Position numbers and translations under genes: made by a program
Shown here: positions 16,054 to 23,449 of the stretch, piece by piece
Position numbering within the stretch: position 1 is the stretch's first letter
Layout: each line of letters begins with the position of its first letter
Notes under the pieces: generated by a model
The model's input: only the letters and a program-made list of their open reading frames with translations
The model's database searches: none
Told to the model about the DNA's origin: nothing
DNA from: Saccharopolyspora erythraea NRRL 2338
Lineage (GTDB): Bacteria; Actinomycetota; Actinomycetes; Mycobacteriales; Pseudonocardiaceae
Direction of reading: 5' to 3'
NCBI RefSeq assembly: GCF_000062885.1
Contig: NC_009142.1
Coordinates: 4,391,584 to 4,455,583 of the forward strand
Length of the DNA: 64,000 bases

Positions 16054-17424
16054 TCAGGAAGCGCCCTGCGCGCTGGGCTGTGCGCCGATCTCGTCCAGCT
16101 CGCGTCCCTTTGTCTCGGGCGCCGCGACCGCCATCCACAGCGAGGCCAGCAGCAGGAGAACGCCGATCACCGCGAAGGTCATCGGCAGCCCGAGGTGCGG
16201 CCACAGCAGCGAGCCGAAGATCAGCGGCACGAACCCGGCACCGATGCGGCTGACCGTCGAGGCCCAGCCGAACCCGCTGGCGCGCAGCTCCGTCGGGTAC
16301 AGCTCCGAGACGTAGGCGTACAGGGCCGGGATCGTCAGCTCGATGAGGAAGCCGAACGCGGTGATCCACGCCTTGGCCGCGAAGTCGATGTCGAGCTGGT
16401 AGGCGAACAGCACCAGCGACAGCGCCGCCAGCGGACCGCTGGCCCCGATCACCCACTTGCGCCCGACCACGTCGACCAGCCACGCCGACACCAGCACCCC
16501 GACGATGCCGATGGCGGTCATCAGCGTGGTGACCATGAACGCCGCGTAGTTGCCGTAGCCCTGGCTGATCAGGATGCTCGGCAGCCAGGTCAGCGCGCCG
16601 TAGTAGACCAGGAAGACGGTCAGGAACAGCGCCCAGGACGCCGAGGTGATCCCCGCGCTGAACCGCCACAGGTCGCGCAACTGCCCGCCCAATGCCCGAG
16701 GTGAAAGCTTCGCCTTGGGCGCGGGTTCGGGCAGCACCCACGGTTCGGCGGTCGCGCCGGTGCGCCGCACCAGCGCGTCTATCACCGCTCTGGCCTCCTC
16801 ACCGCGTCCCTTGCGGACCAGGTACATCGGCGACTCCGGCACCGAACGGCGCACCCAGAACAGCAGCAGCGCGGGCAGCACCATGACCAGCAGCAGCATC
16901 CGCCAGCTCCCGGTGGCCACGATCAGCCCGGCCGAGACCACGCCGCACAGCGTCGCCCCGATCGGCCACCACACGTCCATCGCGGTCAGCACCTTGCCGC
17001 GCACCTTGGCCGGGGTGAACTCGCCGACCAGCGCGTAGTCCACCGGGATGCAGCCGCCGAGGCCCACTCCGGCCAGGAACCGGAACACGCAGAAGGTGAC
17101 GAAGTCCGGCGAGGCCGCACCTGCCACCGAGAACAGCGAGAACATCAGCAAGGTCAGGCTGAACGCGCGCCTGCGGCCGATGGTGTCGGCGATCCAGCCC
17201 CACACGATCGCGCCGACCGCCATGCCGATCAGGTTCGAGGTGCCCACCCAGCCGCGCGCGCCGGGCGAGAGGCCCCATTCGGCTCCGACGAGCGGGATGA
17301 GGAACCCGTTGAGGGTCACGTCCCACGCGTCGAACATGAACCCCAGTCCGCCGATCAGGAAGATCGTGCCCTGGGTGTTCCACTTCCACGGCAGTTCCTG
17401 GACGACCTGGTCTCCGGTCTTCAT
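16054..17424 (-). CDS. MFS transporter, AAHS/NiaP-like (organic or aromatic acid uptake)
   Basis: A 456-residue, 12-helix major facilitator. Helix 1 has GGLGFMFDAWDVTLNGFLIP, with the Asp typical of aromatic-acid and NiaP-like H+ symporters. WGWIADTIGRRRAFSL is the helix 2-3 loop, ALVGEFTPAKVRGKV lies after helix 4, and VPESPMYLVRKGR in the central loop is common to the sugar/organic acid porter group. The C-terminal half has YVSELYPTELRASGFG. It is the last gene of the leftward molybdenum hydroxylase operon, 37 bp after the SDR, so it probably imports that pathway's substrate. Confidence 0.85.
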   Translation of the reverse strand: MKTGDQVVQELPWKWNTQGTIFLIGGLGFMFDAWDVTLNGFLIPLVGAEWGLSPGARGWVGTSNLIGMAVGAIVWGWIADTIGRRRAFSLTLLMFSLFSVAGAASPDFVTFCVFRFLAGVGLGGCIPVDYALVGEFTPAKVRGKVLTAMDVWWPIGATLCGVVSAGLIVATGSWRMLLLVMVLPALLLFWVRRSVPESPMYLVRKGRGEEARAVIDALVRRTGATAEPWVLPEPAPKAKLSPRALGGQLRDLWRFSAGITSASWALFLTVFLVYYGALTWLPSILISQGYGNYAAFMVTTLMTAIGIVGVLVSAWLVDVVGRKWVIGASGPLAALSLVLFAYQLDIDFAAKAWITAFGFLIELTIPALYAYVSELYPTELRASGFGWASTVSRIGAGFVPLIFGSLLWPHLGLPMTFAVIGVLLLLASLWMAVAAPETKGRELDEIGAQPSAQGAS

Positions 17425-17461
17425 GGCAGGCTCCGTTCGGTCTGGGCCGGCAGTGCGGACC

Positions 17462-18259
17462 TCAGAGGTCCATGATCGCCTTGCGCTGCCCGCCGTCGAG
17501 CGGGATGTGCGCGCCGTTGAGGTAGCTCGCCCGCGGCGAGGCGACGAAGGTCACCACGTCGGCGACCTCGTCCGGTTCGCAGATGCGGCCCAGCGGCAGC
17601 GACGCCAGCGCCAGCTCGTGCGCGCGGTCGCCGGAGACCTGCTTGTCGCGGGCGAACGCCGCTTCCAGACCCGCCCACCGGTCGGTGTTGACCGGCCCGG
17701 GGTTGACGGTGTTGCAGCGGATGCCCATCGGCCCGTACTGCTCGGCCACCGACGAGGCGAAGTTGATGTCGGCGGCGTTGGCCGCGCCCGCGGTCATCTC
17801 CCAGTAGGACGGCTTGAGACCGTCGTTGCCGACCACCAGCACGATCGATCCCTCACCGCGCTCGCGCATGTGGCCGATCACCGCGCGCACCGTGCGCACG
17901 TAGCCGAGGAACTTCAGCTGCATGCTGCCGAGCCACTGCTCCTCGGTCAGCTCCTCCAGCAGCCCGCCGGGCGAGGAACCCGCGCAGGTCACCACGATGT
18001 CGATCTTGCCGAAGCGGTCGATGGCCGCCTGCACGCACCGCTCGACCTCGGCGGTGACGCTCATGTCCCCGGCCAGCCCCAGCGCCTCGCCGCCACCGGC
18101 CGCGGTGATCTCCTTGGCCGCGCGCAGGATGTCGGCCTCCGTGCGCGAGACGACCACCACGTCGCAGCCCTCCGCGGCGAGCCGCTCCGCGGTGGCGCGG
18201 CCGATGCCCTTGCTGGCGCCGGTGACCAACGCGGTCTTGCCGTCGAGCTTCAGATCCAT
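17462..18259 (-). CDS. SDR-fold protein lacking the canonical Ser-Tyr-Lys triad
   Basis: A 265-residue short-chain dehydrogenase/reductase fold. The cofactor site is intact: TGASKGIGRATAERL, VVVSRTE, VTCAGSS in place of the NNAG motif. The catalytic region is not standard. Where the family has S...YxxxK, this protein reads VGNDGLKPSYWEMTAGAANAADINF, so the aligned Tyr and Lys positions are Ala and Asn. The C-terminal NPGPVNTDRW and YLNGAHIPLDGG are normal. The reading frame is clean, so this is a divergent enzyme rather than damage. Operon position, between hydrolase and MFS, points to a catabolic step, perhaps with different chemistry such as a lyase- or hydratase-like reaction; that is inference. 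Confidence 0.8.
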   Translation of the reverse strand: MDLKLDGKTALVTGASKGIGRATAERLAAEGCDVVVVSRTEADILRAAKEITAAGGGEALGLAGDMSVTAEVERCVQAAIDRFGKIDIVVTCAGSSPGGLLEELTEEQWLGSMQLKFLGYVRTVRAVIGHMRERGEGSIVLVVGNDGLKPSYWEMTAGAANAADINFASSVAEQYGPMGIRCNTVNPGPVNTDRWAGLEAAFARDKQVSGDRAHELALASLPLGRICEPDEVADVVTFVASPRASYLNGAHIPLDGGQRKAIMDL

Positions 18260-18287
18260 TGCGGACTCTCCCTTGTCGCGTCGGGGC

Positions 18288-19169
18288 TCACTTGGCGCCC
18301 GTGGTGGACGTGCTCAGCGAACGCGGATCCCTGGCGGGCCAGCGGTCGTTGACGACCTGGGCCAGGAAGCGCTCGACGTGGATGTTGAACAGCTCGGGTT
18401 CCTCGAGGTTGGTGACGTGACCGGTCCTGGGCAGCACCAGCAGGCCCGCCCTCGGCATGGTGCGCTTGAGCATGAGGTCGGTCTCCAGCACGCCCTCGTC
18501 CTCGTCGCCTGCGACGATCAGGGCCGGGACCTGGCAGCCGGCCAGCTCGCCGCGCAGCGCGTACAGCGAGGGACGCGCCTTCTGCACCGCGCGCATCGTC
18601 AGCGCGGCACCGATCGGGTCGTGCTCGGCGAGCACCGCCACGTGTTCGGCGTGCCCGCGCGGGTCCTTGTTCTCGAACTGAACGCGGGCCGGGCCGTAGC
18701 CGTACCACTGGGCCATCTCGGCCGAGCCGTCGGTCTCGAAGGCGACCGCGACCTTCTCCGACTCGGCGCGGAACGTGTCCTGGGTGTCGGGATGCGCGCC
18801 GTAGCCGCACCCGGCCACCACCATGGAGCGGGCGCGGGACGGGTAGCGCAGTCCGAAGTGGAGGGCGCAGAACCCGCCCATCGAGTTGCCGACGACGTGG
18901 GCGGACTCCGCACCGATGGCGTCGAGCACCGCGGCCAGGTCGTCGACCGCCCGGTACTGGCCGTACGCGGCGGGATCGCCCGGCACGTCCGACGGCGGGA
19001 AGCCCCGCGCCGCGTAGACGACGCAGCGGTAGGAGCGGGAGAAGTGCCTGATCTGCGGCTCCCACGAGCGGTGGTCGCCGGCGAACTCGTGGACGAACAC
19101 CAGCGGGACACCGCTGCCCGCCTCCTCGTAGTACAGGCGCACTCCGTCGTCGGTCGTGGCGTGGGGCAT
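18288..19169 (-). CDS. Alpha/beta-fold hydrolase
   Basis: A 293-residue alpha/beta hydrolase. The oxyanion region is LVFVHEFAGDHRSWEPQI (HE instead of the common HG), the nucleophile elbow is VVGNSMGGFCALHFG (Ser), the acid is probably Asp in LIVAGDEDEGV, and the His is in RTGHVTNLEEPELFN. Cap residues between are rich in aromatic residues (AQWYGYGPARVQFENKD). The family includes C-C bond hydrolases, lactonases and esterases as well as cofactor-free 2,4-dioxygenases of quinolone degradation. In the molybdenum hydroxylase operon it may open a ring or cleave a ring-fission product. Assignment beyond the fold is not possible. Confidence 0.87.
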   Translation of the reverse strand: MPHATTDDGVRLYYEEAGSGVPLVFVHEFAGDHRSWEPQIRHFSRSYRCVVYAARGFPPSDVPGDPAAYGQYRAVDDLAAVLDAIGAESAHVVGNSMGGFCALHFGLRYPSRARSMVVAGCGYGAHPDTQDTFRAESEKVAVAFETDGSAEMAQWYGYGPARVQFENKDPRGHAEHVAVLAEHDPIGAALTMRAVQKARPSLYALRGELAGCQVPALIVAGDEDEGVLETDLMLKRTMPRAGLLVLPRTGHVTNLEEPELFNIHVERFLAQVVNDRWPARDPRSLSTSTTGAK

Positions 19170-19210
19170 CCGGGCCTCCGTTTCCGGGACTCATCTCGCG
19201 GCCGCGGCCG

Positions 19211-19903
19211 CTACCTGCGGGGAACCTCCCCGGTGAACACGGCGCCGTTCTCGGTGCGTTCGCGGGCGAGCCTTTCCAGCAGCCGCTCGCCGTGCACGAC
19301 GTGCTCCTTGGCCCTGCGCACCGCGTCGGGGTCGAGGCCGGTCACGGTGCGCGCGACCGCGAGCGCCTCGGCCAGCGGGGCGTCGGCGACGCGGTCGAGC
19401 AGTCCGATGCGGACGGATTCCTCCGGCTCGACGAACCGCTGGCTGAAGATCAGTTCGAGGGCGTGCCTGCCGACCGTGGACGGCAGCGCCCACGGCCCCA
19501 CCGAGAGCCCGTGCGCGGGACCGACGAAGCGGAAGCGGGCGCGCTCCGAGCCCAGCCGCACGTCGCAGGCCAGCGCGAGCTGCGCGCCACCGCCGACCGC
19601 GGCGCCGTCGATCGCCGCGACGATCGGTACCGGCGCGGTGATCATCTGCTCGAACAGCGCGTACAGCTCGTCGCTGACCGCCTTGCGCTCGGCGTCGGGG
19701 ACCGCGAGGTCGGCTCCCGCGCAGAAGCGCCCGGAGGTCTGCGAGCACACCACGATCGCCCGGGTGCCGGGACCGGCGCCGGAGATGTGCTTGCGCAGCG
19801 CGGCGACCAGCTCCAGGTCCAGCGCGTTGTGGACCTTCGGCCGGTCCAGCGCCAGCAGCAGAACGCCGGCTTGGGGTTCGGAAGGCCTCAACGACGTGCT
19901 CAT
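19211..19903 (-). CDS. Enoyl-CoA hydratase/isomerase family protein
   Basis: A short (230-residue) crotonase-fold protein. It has LDRPKVHNALDLELVAAL, SGRFCAGADL (first oxyanion-hole loop), and DGAAVGGGAQLALACDVRLGSERARFRFVGPAHGLSVGPWALPSTVG, the core signature. The usual hydratase glutamates are not obvious: the second-helix position reads GAQLALACD, and the region after LPSTVGRHALELIF lacks the common second Glu. It may therefore be an isomerase, hydrolase or ring-opening member rather than a simple hydratase. It overlaps coxG by 4 bp (ATGA), showing translational coupling. Confidence 0.85.
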   Translation of the reverse strand: MSTSLRPSEPQAGVLLLALDRPKVHNALDLELVAALRKHISGAGPGTRAIVVCSQTSGRFCAGADLAVPDAERKAVSDELYALFEQMITAPVPIVAAIDGAAVGGGAQLALACDVRLGSERARFRFVGPAHGLSVGPWALPSTVGRHALELIFSQRFVEPEESVRIGLLDRVADAPLAEALAVARTVTGLDPDAVRRAKEHVVHGERLLERLARERTENGAVFTGEVPRR

Positions 19904-20649
19904 CGGCGCCCCAGCAGTGTCACGACGCGGCGGGCGGGCAGGGTGTAGCGGTCGGCACCGACGCGGACGGTGGCGTCGACGATCTCGTCGGCCAGCACAC
20001 CGCGCCGCCTGCCCCGGCCGCCCAGCAGCCTGCCCGCGACGACACCGACTGCGAGCGCGGCGGCCAGCGGCGCGATCCGCTTGGCGAGCGGTAACGCGAC
20101 CAGCGACATCCCGTCGAGCTCGGCTTCGGCCGCCCGCGGTTCCGCCGCGGGGGCGGCGGCCGGCGGCGCAGGGGCGGGCTCCGCCGGCGAGGCGGCGGGT
20201 GCGGGCTCGGCGAGCAGGCCGCTGAGGTTGCCCGCGAACTGCTCCATCAGCTTCTGCGAGACGTCCCCGAGAGCGCCCCGTCCGAACTGGGCGACCTTGC
20301 CCCGGATCACCAGATCGGTGTCCAGCGACAACACGCTGCCCTCGTCGTGCGGGCGGACCCGGACCCGCACCTTGGCCTCGGCCGCGCCGCCGCCGTGCTG
20401 GTCGGCGCCCCGCGCGTCGAGGACGATGCTGCTGCCCGCGCGGTCGACCTCCAGGAACCGCACGACCCCGCTGTAGGCGGCCGAGATCGGCCCGACCTTG
20501 ACCTTCACCCTGCCCTGGTAGCCGTCATCGCCCGAGCGCCCCTGCAGGGTGGCCCCCGGCATGCAGGGCGCGACCCGTTCGACGTCGTTGATCAGGTCGA
20601 AGACCTGCTCCGGCGGCGCGGGCAGCACCACCTCGTTGGTCAGCCGCAT
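19900..20649 (-). CDS. CoxG-like SRPBCC protein with C-terminal membrane anchor
   Basis: A 249-residue protein. Residues 1-150 form the SRPBCC fold of carbon monoxide dehydrogenase subunit G: MRLTNEVVLPAPPEQVFDLINDVERVAPCMPGA, GRVKVKVGPISAAYSGVVRFLEVDR, and FGRGALGDVSQKLMEQFAGNL. An Ala/Pro-rich linker follows (about 155-195), then a hydrophobic segment (LAAALAVGVVAGRLLG) and a basic tail. CoxG recruits the molybdenum hydroxylase to the membrane in the CO-oxidising system. Here it follows the second large subunit by 32 bp and probably anchors the enzyme so electrons can reach the respiratory chain. Confidence 0.9.
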   Translation of the reverse strand: MRLTNEVVLPAPPEQVFDLINDVERVAPCMPGATLQGRSGDDGYQGRVKVKVGPISAAYSGVVRFLEVDRAGSSIVLDARGADQHGGGAAEAKVRVRVRPHDEGSVLSLDTDLVIRGKVAQFGRGALGDVSQKLMEQFAGNLSGLLAEPAPAASPAEPAPAPPAAAPAAEPRAAEAELDGMSLVALPLAKRIAPLAAALAVGVVAGRLLGGRGRRRGVLADEIVDATVRVGADRYTLPARRVVTLLGRR

Positions 20650-20681
20650 GGCAACTCCTCCCTCTCGCCGCGGCGAGCACG

Positions 20682-22970
20682 TCAGTTCGCGAGCTCGGCG
20701 ACCCGCCGCGGTGCCAGCGGCAGGTGCCCGACGTCTCCGGACAGGCCGATGGCGTCGCGGACGGCGTTGGCGACGGCCGCGCCGACGGCGGTGATCCCGC
20801 CCTCGCCCGCGCCCTTGACGCCCAGCGGGTTGTCCGGGCTGGGCGCGTCCTCGGTCACCAGCGCCTCGACGACACCTGGGACCTCAGCGGCCGTCGGCAG
20901 CAGGTAGTCCATGAACGTCGTCGCCTGGGGCTGTCCCTGTTCGTCGTAGTGGAAGTTCTCGTAGACCGCACCACCAAGCCCCTGCGCCACTCCCCCGAGC
21001 AGCTGACCCTCGACCAGGGCGGGGTTGATGGCCCGGCCCACCTCGTAGGCGACCAGGTAGCGCAGCACCGAGACGTGCCCGGTCCCCCGGTCGATCTCGA
21101 CCAGCGCCACGTGGACGCCGTAGGGGTAGGTCATGTGGTCGACCTCGAAGACGCGGCGCGCCTGCAGCCCCGGCGCGACCCCGGCCTCCAGGTACCTGCT
21201 GCCGGGCGCGCAGGCGGCGGCGACCTCGGCCAGCTCGACGCGCCGGCCGTCGGCGGCGAAGCCGGCCCCGTCCTGCTCGACCCACGCCCGCGGCACGTCG
21301 AGCATCAGCGCGGCGACCTGCCGGGCGCGCTCGACCACGGCCTGGGCGGCGAGGTCGACGGCGTTGCCCGCCAGCACGGTCGAGCGGCTGGCCCACGACC
21401 CGAGTCCGAACGGCTGCAGCTCGGTGTCGCCGTTGACGACGCGGACCGACGTGTAGTCGACGCCCAGCCGGTCGGCGGCGATCTGGGCGAGCGCCGTCTC
21501 GATGCCCTGGCCCAGCGACGTGCCGCCCGAGTGCACCCGCACCAGCCCGCTGGGTTCGACCAGCACGTCGGCGGTCTCGTGCGGACCGAGCCCGCTCTTC
21601 TCCAGGAACATCGCGAACCCGAAGCCCGCCGTGCGGCCCTCGGCGCGCAGCCGCTCGGCTTCGGCCCGCCACGGCAGCGTCCGCTCCAGCGCGGTGCGGA
21701 GCAGCCCCGGGTAGTCGCCCGCGTCCAGAACGACGTCGGTGCCGAGCGCGCGCAACGGCCGGACGTGGGGCATTTCGTCGGCTCGCAGCAGGTTGCGACG
21801 GCGCAGCTCGGCGCGGTCGATGCCGATCCGGTCGGCCGCGACGTCCAGCAGGTGCTCCCGGGCGAACGTGCCCTCGTAGCGGCCGGGCGCGCGATAAGTG
21901 CCGCACGGCGTCTTGTTCGTCAGCACCACGTCGACCGCGGCGTGGTAGGCCGGAACCCGGTACGGCCCCGGCAGCATGCCGATCGTCAGCTCCGGCACCA
22001 GCAGCCCGTGCGTGCGCAGGTAGGCGCCGTTGTCGTGCACGATCTCGTCGCGCAGCGCGAGCAGGCGCGCGTCGGCGTCGAAGGCGGCGGCGACGCGGTG
22101 GCGCTGCTGCCTGGAGTGGTTGAGCGCGACCAGGCTCTCCGCCCGGTCCTCGGTCCACTTCACCGGCCGCCGCAGGTGCCGGGCGAGCCACGGGATCAGC
22201 AGGTCCTCGGGGTAGAACTCGCCCCTCGCGCCGAATCCGCCCCCGGTGTCCATCGCGTGCAGGCGGATCCGCTCCTGCGGCATGCCCAGCATCCGCGCGA
22301 GCACTCCGCGGTTGAACACCGGGACCTTGGTCGCACCCCAGACCTGCAGCGTCCGCGCGGCCACGTCGTACTCGGCGACCAGTCCGCGCGTCTCCAGCGG
22401 CACGGCGGCGTGCCTGCCGACCTCCAGCTCGAGCTCGACGACGTGCTCGGCCGCCGCGAACGCCCCGGCGACGTCGCCGTATCCGGCCTCCAGCGTGGCG
22501 ACGGGCTTGGTGCCGGCCGCCTCCACCGCGGCGGGAAGCTCCCGCAGATCCACCACGACCAGTTCGGCGGCGTCCTCGGCGGTGTAGGGGTCCTCCGCCA
22601 CCACCACGGCCACCGGTTCGCCGACGTAGCGGACCCGGTCGACGGCCAGGACCGGTTGCAGGCTCTCGGCGGGTTCGTCGCCGCGCGGCAGCCTGATGGG
22701 GATCGGCGGGATACCGGCCAGTTCCGCGCCCGTGATCACGGTGAGCACACCGGGCACACTCCGCGCCTGCGCGGTGTCGACGCCGAGGATCTCGGCGTGC
22801 GCCGAGCCGGAGCGCACCACCCGGGCGTGCGCCTGGCCGATGCGGTCGACGTCGTCGGCGAAGCGTCCCAGGCCGCGCAGGAGCCGGTCGTCCTCGTGCC
22901 TGCGCACGCTGGTGCCGATGACGCGGTGCCCGACGGCGGTGCCCGCGGTCGGCGCGCTGGTGGTGCTCAT
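20682..22970 (-). CDS. Molybdenum hydroxylase large subunit 2 (xanthine dehydrogenase family)
   Basis: A 762-residue molybdopterin-cytosine-dinucleotide-binding subunit. Domains are the N-terminal Ald_Xan_dh_C region (HEDDRLLRGLGRFADDVD, VLTVITGAEL) and the two MoCo-binding halves, with MDTGGGFGARGEF, TPCGTYRAPGRYEGTF, GGTSLGQGIETALAQIAADRLG and the catalytic Glu in GVKGAGEGGITAVGAA. The active-site loop is TYRAPGR, not the AYXCSFR of true CO dehydrogenase, so a carbon-hydroxylating enzyme for an aromatic or N-heterocycle is likelier. It starts at ATG 22970, overlapping the 2Fe-2S gene by 4 bp; a longer frame upstream is an antisense or alternative-frame shadow. It is the second full-length large subunit in one operon. 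Confidence 0.9.
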   Translation of the reverse strand: MSTTSAPTAGTAVGHRVIGTSVRRHEDDRLLRGLGRFADDVDRIGQAHARVVRSGSAHAEILGVDTAQARSVPGVLTVITGAELAGIPPIPIRLPRGDEPAESLQPVLAVDRVRYVGEPVAVVVAEDPYTAEDAAELVVVDLRELPAAVEAAGTKPVATLEAGYGDVAGAFAAAEHVVELELEVGRHAAVPLETRGLVAEYDVAARTLQVWGATKVPVFNRGVLARMLGMPQERIRLHAMDTGGGFGARGEFYPEDLLIPWLARHLRRPVKWTEDRAESLVALNHSRQQRHRVAAAFDADARLLALRDEIVHDNGAYLRTHGLLVPELTIGMLPGPYRVPAYHAAVDVVLTNKTPCGTYRAPGRYEGTFAREHLLDVAADRIGIDRAELRRRNLLRADEMPHVRPLRALGTDVVLDAGDYPGLLRTALERTLPWRAEAERLRAEGRTAGFGFAMFLEKSGLGPHETADVLVEPSGLVRVHSGGTSLGQGIETALAQIAADRLGVDYTSVRVVNGDTELQPFGLGSWASRSTVLAGNAVDLAAQAVVERARQVAALMLDVPRAWVEQDGAGFAADGRRVELAEVAAACAPGSRYLEAGVAPGLQARRVFEVDHMTYPYGVHVALVEIDRGTGHVSVLRYLVAYEVGRAINPALVEGQLLGGVAQGLGGAVYENFHYDEQGQPQATTFMDYLLPTAAEVPGVVEALVTEDAPSPDNPLGVKGAGEGGITAVGAAVANAVRDAIGLSGDVGHLPLAPRRVAELAN

Positions 22971-23449
22971 GCCCGCTCCCGCCTGCTCTCCGCGACGTCG
23001 GCGACCGCCTCGACGATCCCCTGGTACCCGGTGCAGCGGCACAGGTTCGCCGAGACCGCCTCGCGAATCTCCTCCCTGGTGGCGTCGGGGTTCTCGGCCA
23101 GGAACGCCTCGGCGAGCATCAGGAAGCCCGGTGTGCAGAACCCGCACTGCAAGCCGTGCCTGCGGGAGAACGCCTCCTGCAGGTCCGACAGCCGGTCCCC
23201 GTCGGCCAGGCCCTCCACGGTGCCGATCTCGGCGCCGTCGGCCTGCACGCCGAACATCAGGCACGAGCGCGCGGGCACACCGTCGACCAGGACGGTGCAC
23301 GCCCCGCAGATCCCGTGCTCGCACCCCAGGTGCGTGCCGGTGTAGCCGAGGTCGTGGCGCAGCACGTCGGCCAGGGTGCGCCGGGACTCGGCCAGGACCT
23401 CGTGGGGCTCGCCGTTTACCGTCAGGCTGATCAGGTGCTGGTCCTTCAT
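22967..23449 (-). CDS. Molybdenum hydroxylase 2Fe-2S subunit (CoxS-like)
   Basis: A 160-residue electron-transfer subunit with two 2Fe-2S clusters. The N-terminal plant-ferredoxin-like cluster has GCEHGICGACTVLVDGVPARSC, and the C-terminal helical cluster has QCGFCTPGF and NLCRCTGYQGIV; all eight cysteines are present. It overlaps both neighbours by 4 bp (ATGA junctions), so it is made in step with the two large subunits that flank it. It passes electrons from the molybdenum site to the FAD subunit. Confidence 0.95.
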   Translation of the reverse strand: MKDQHLISLTVNGEPHEVLAESRRTLADVLRHDLGYTGTHLGCEHGICGACTVLVDGVPARSCLMFGVQADGAEIGTVEGLADGDRLSDLQEAFSRRHGLQCGFCTPGFLMLAEAFLAENPDATREEIREAVSANLCRCTGYQGIVEAVADVAESRRERA

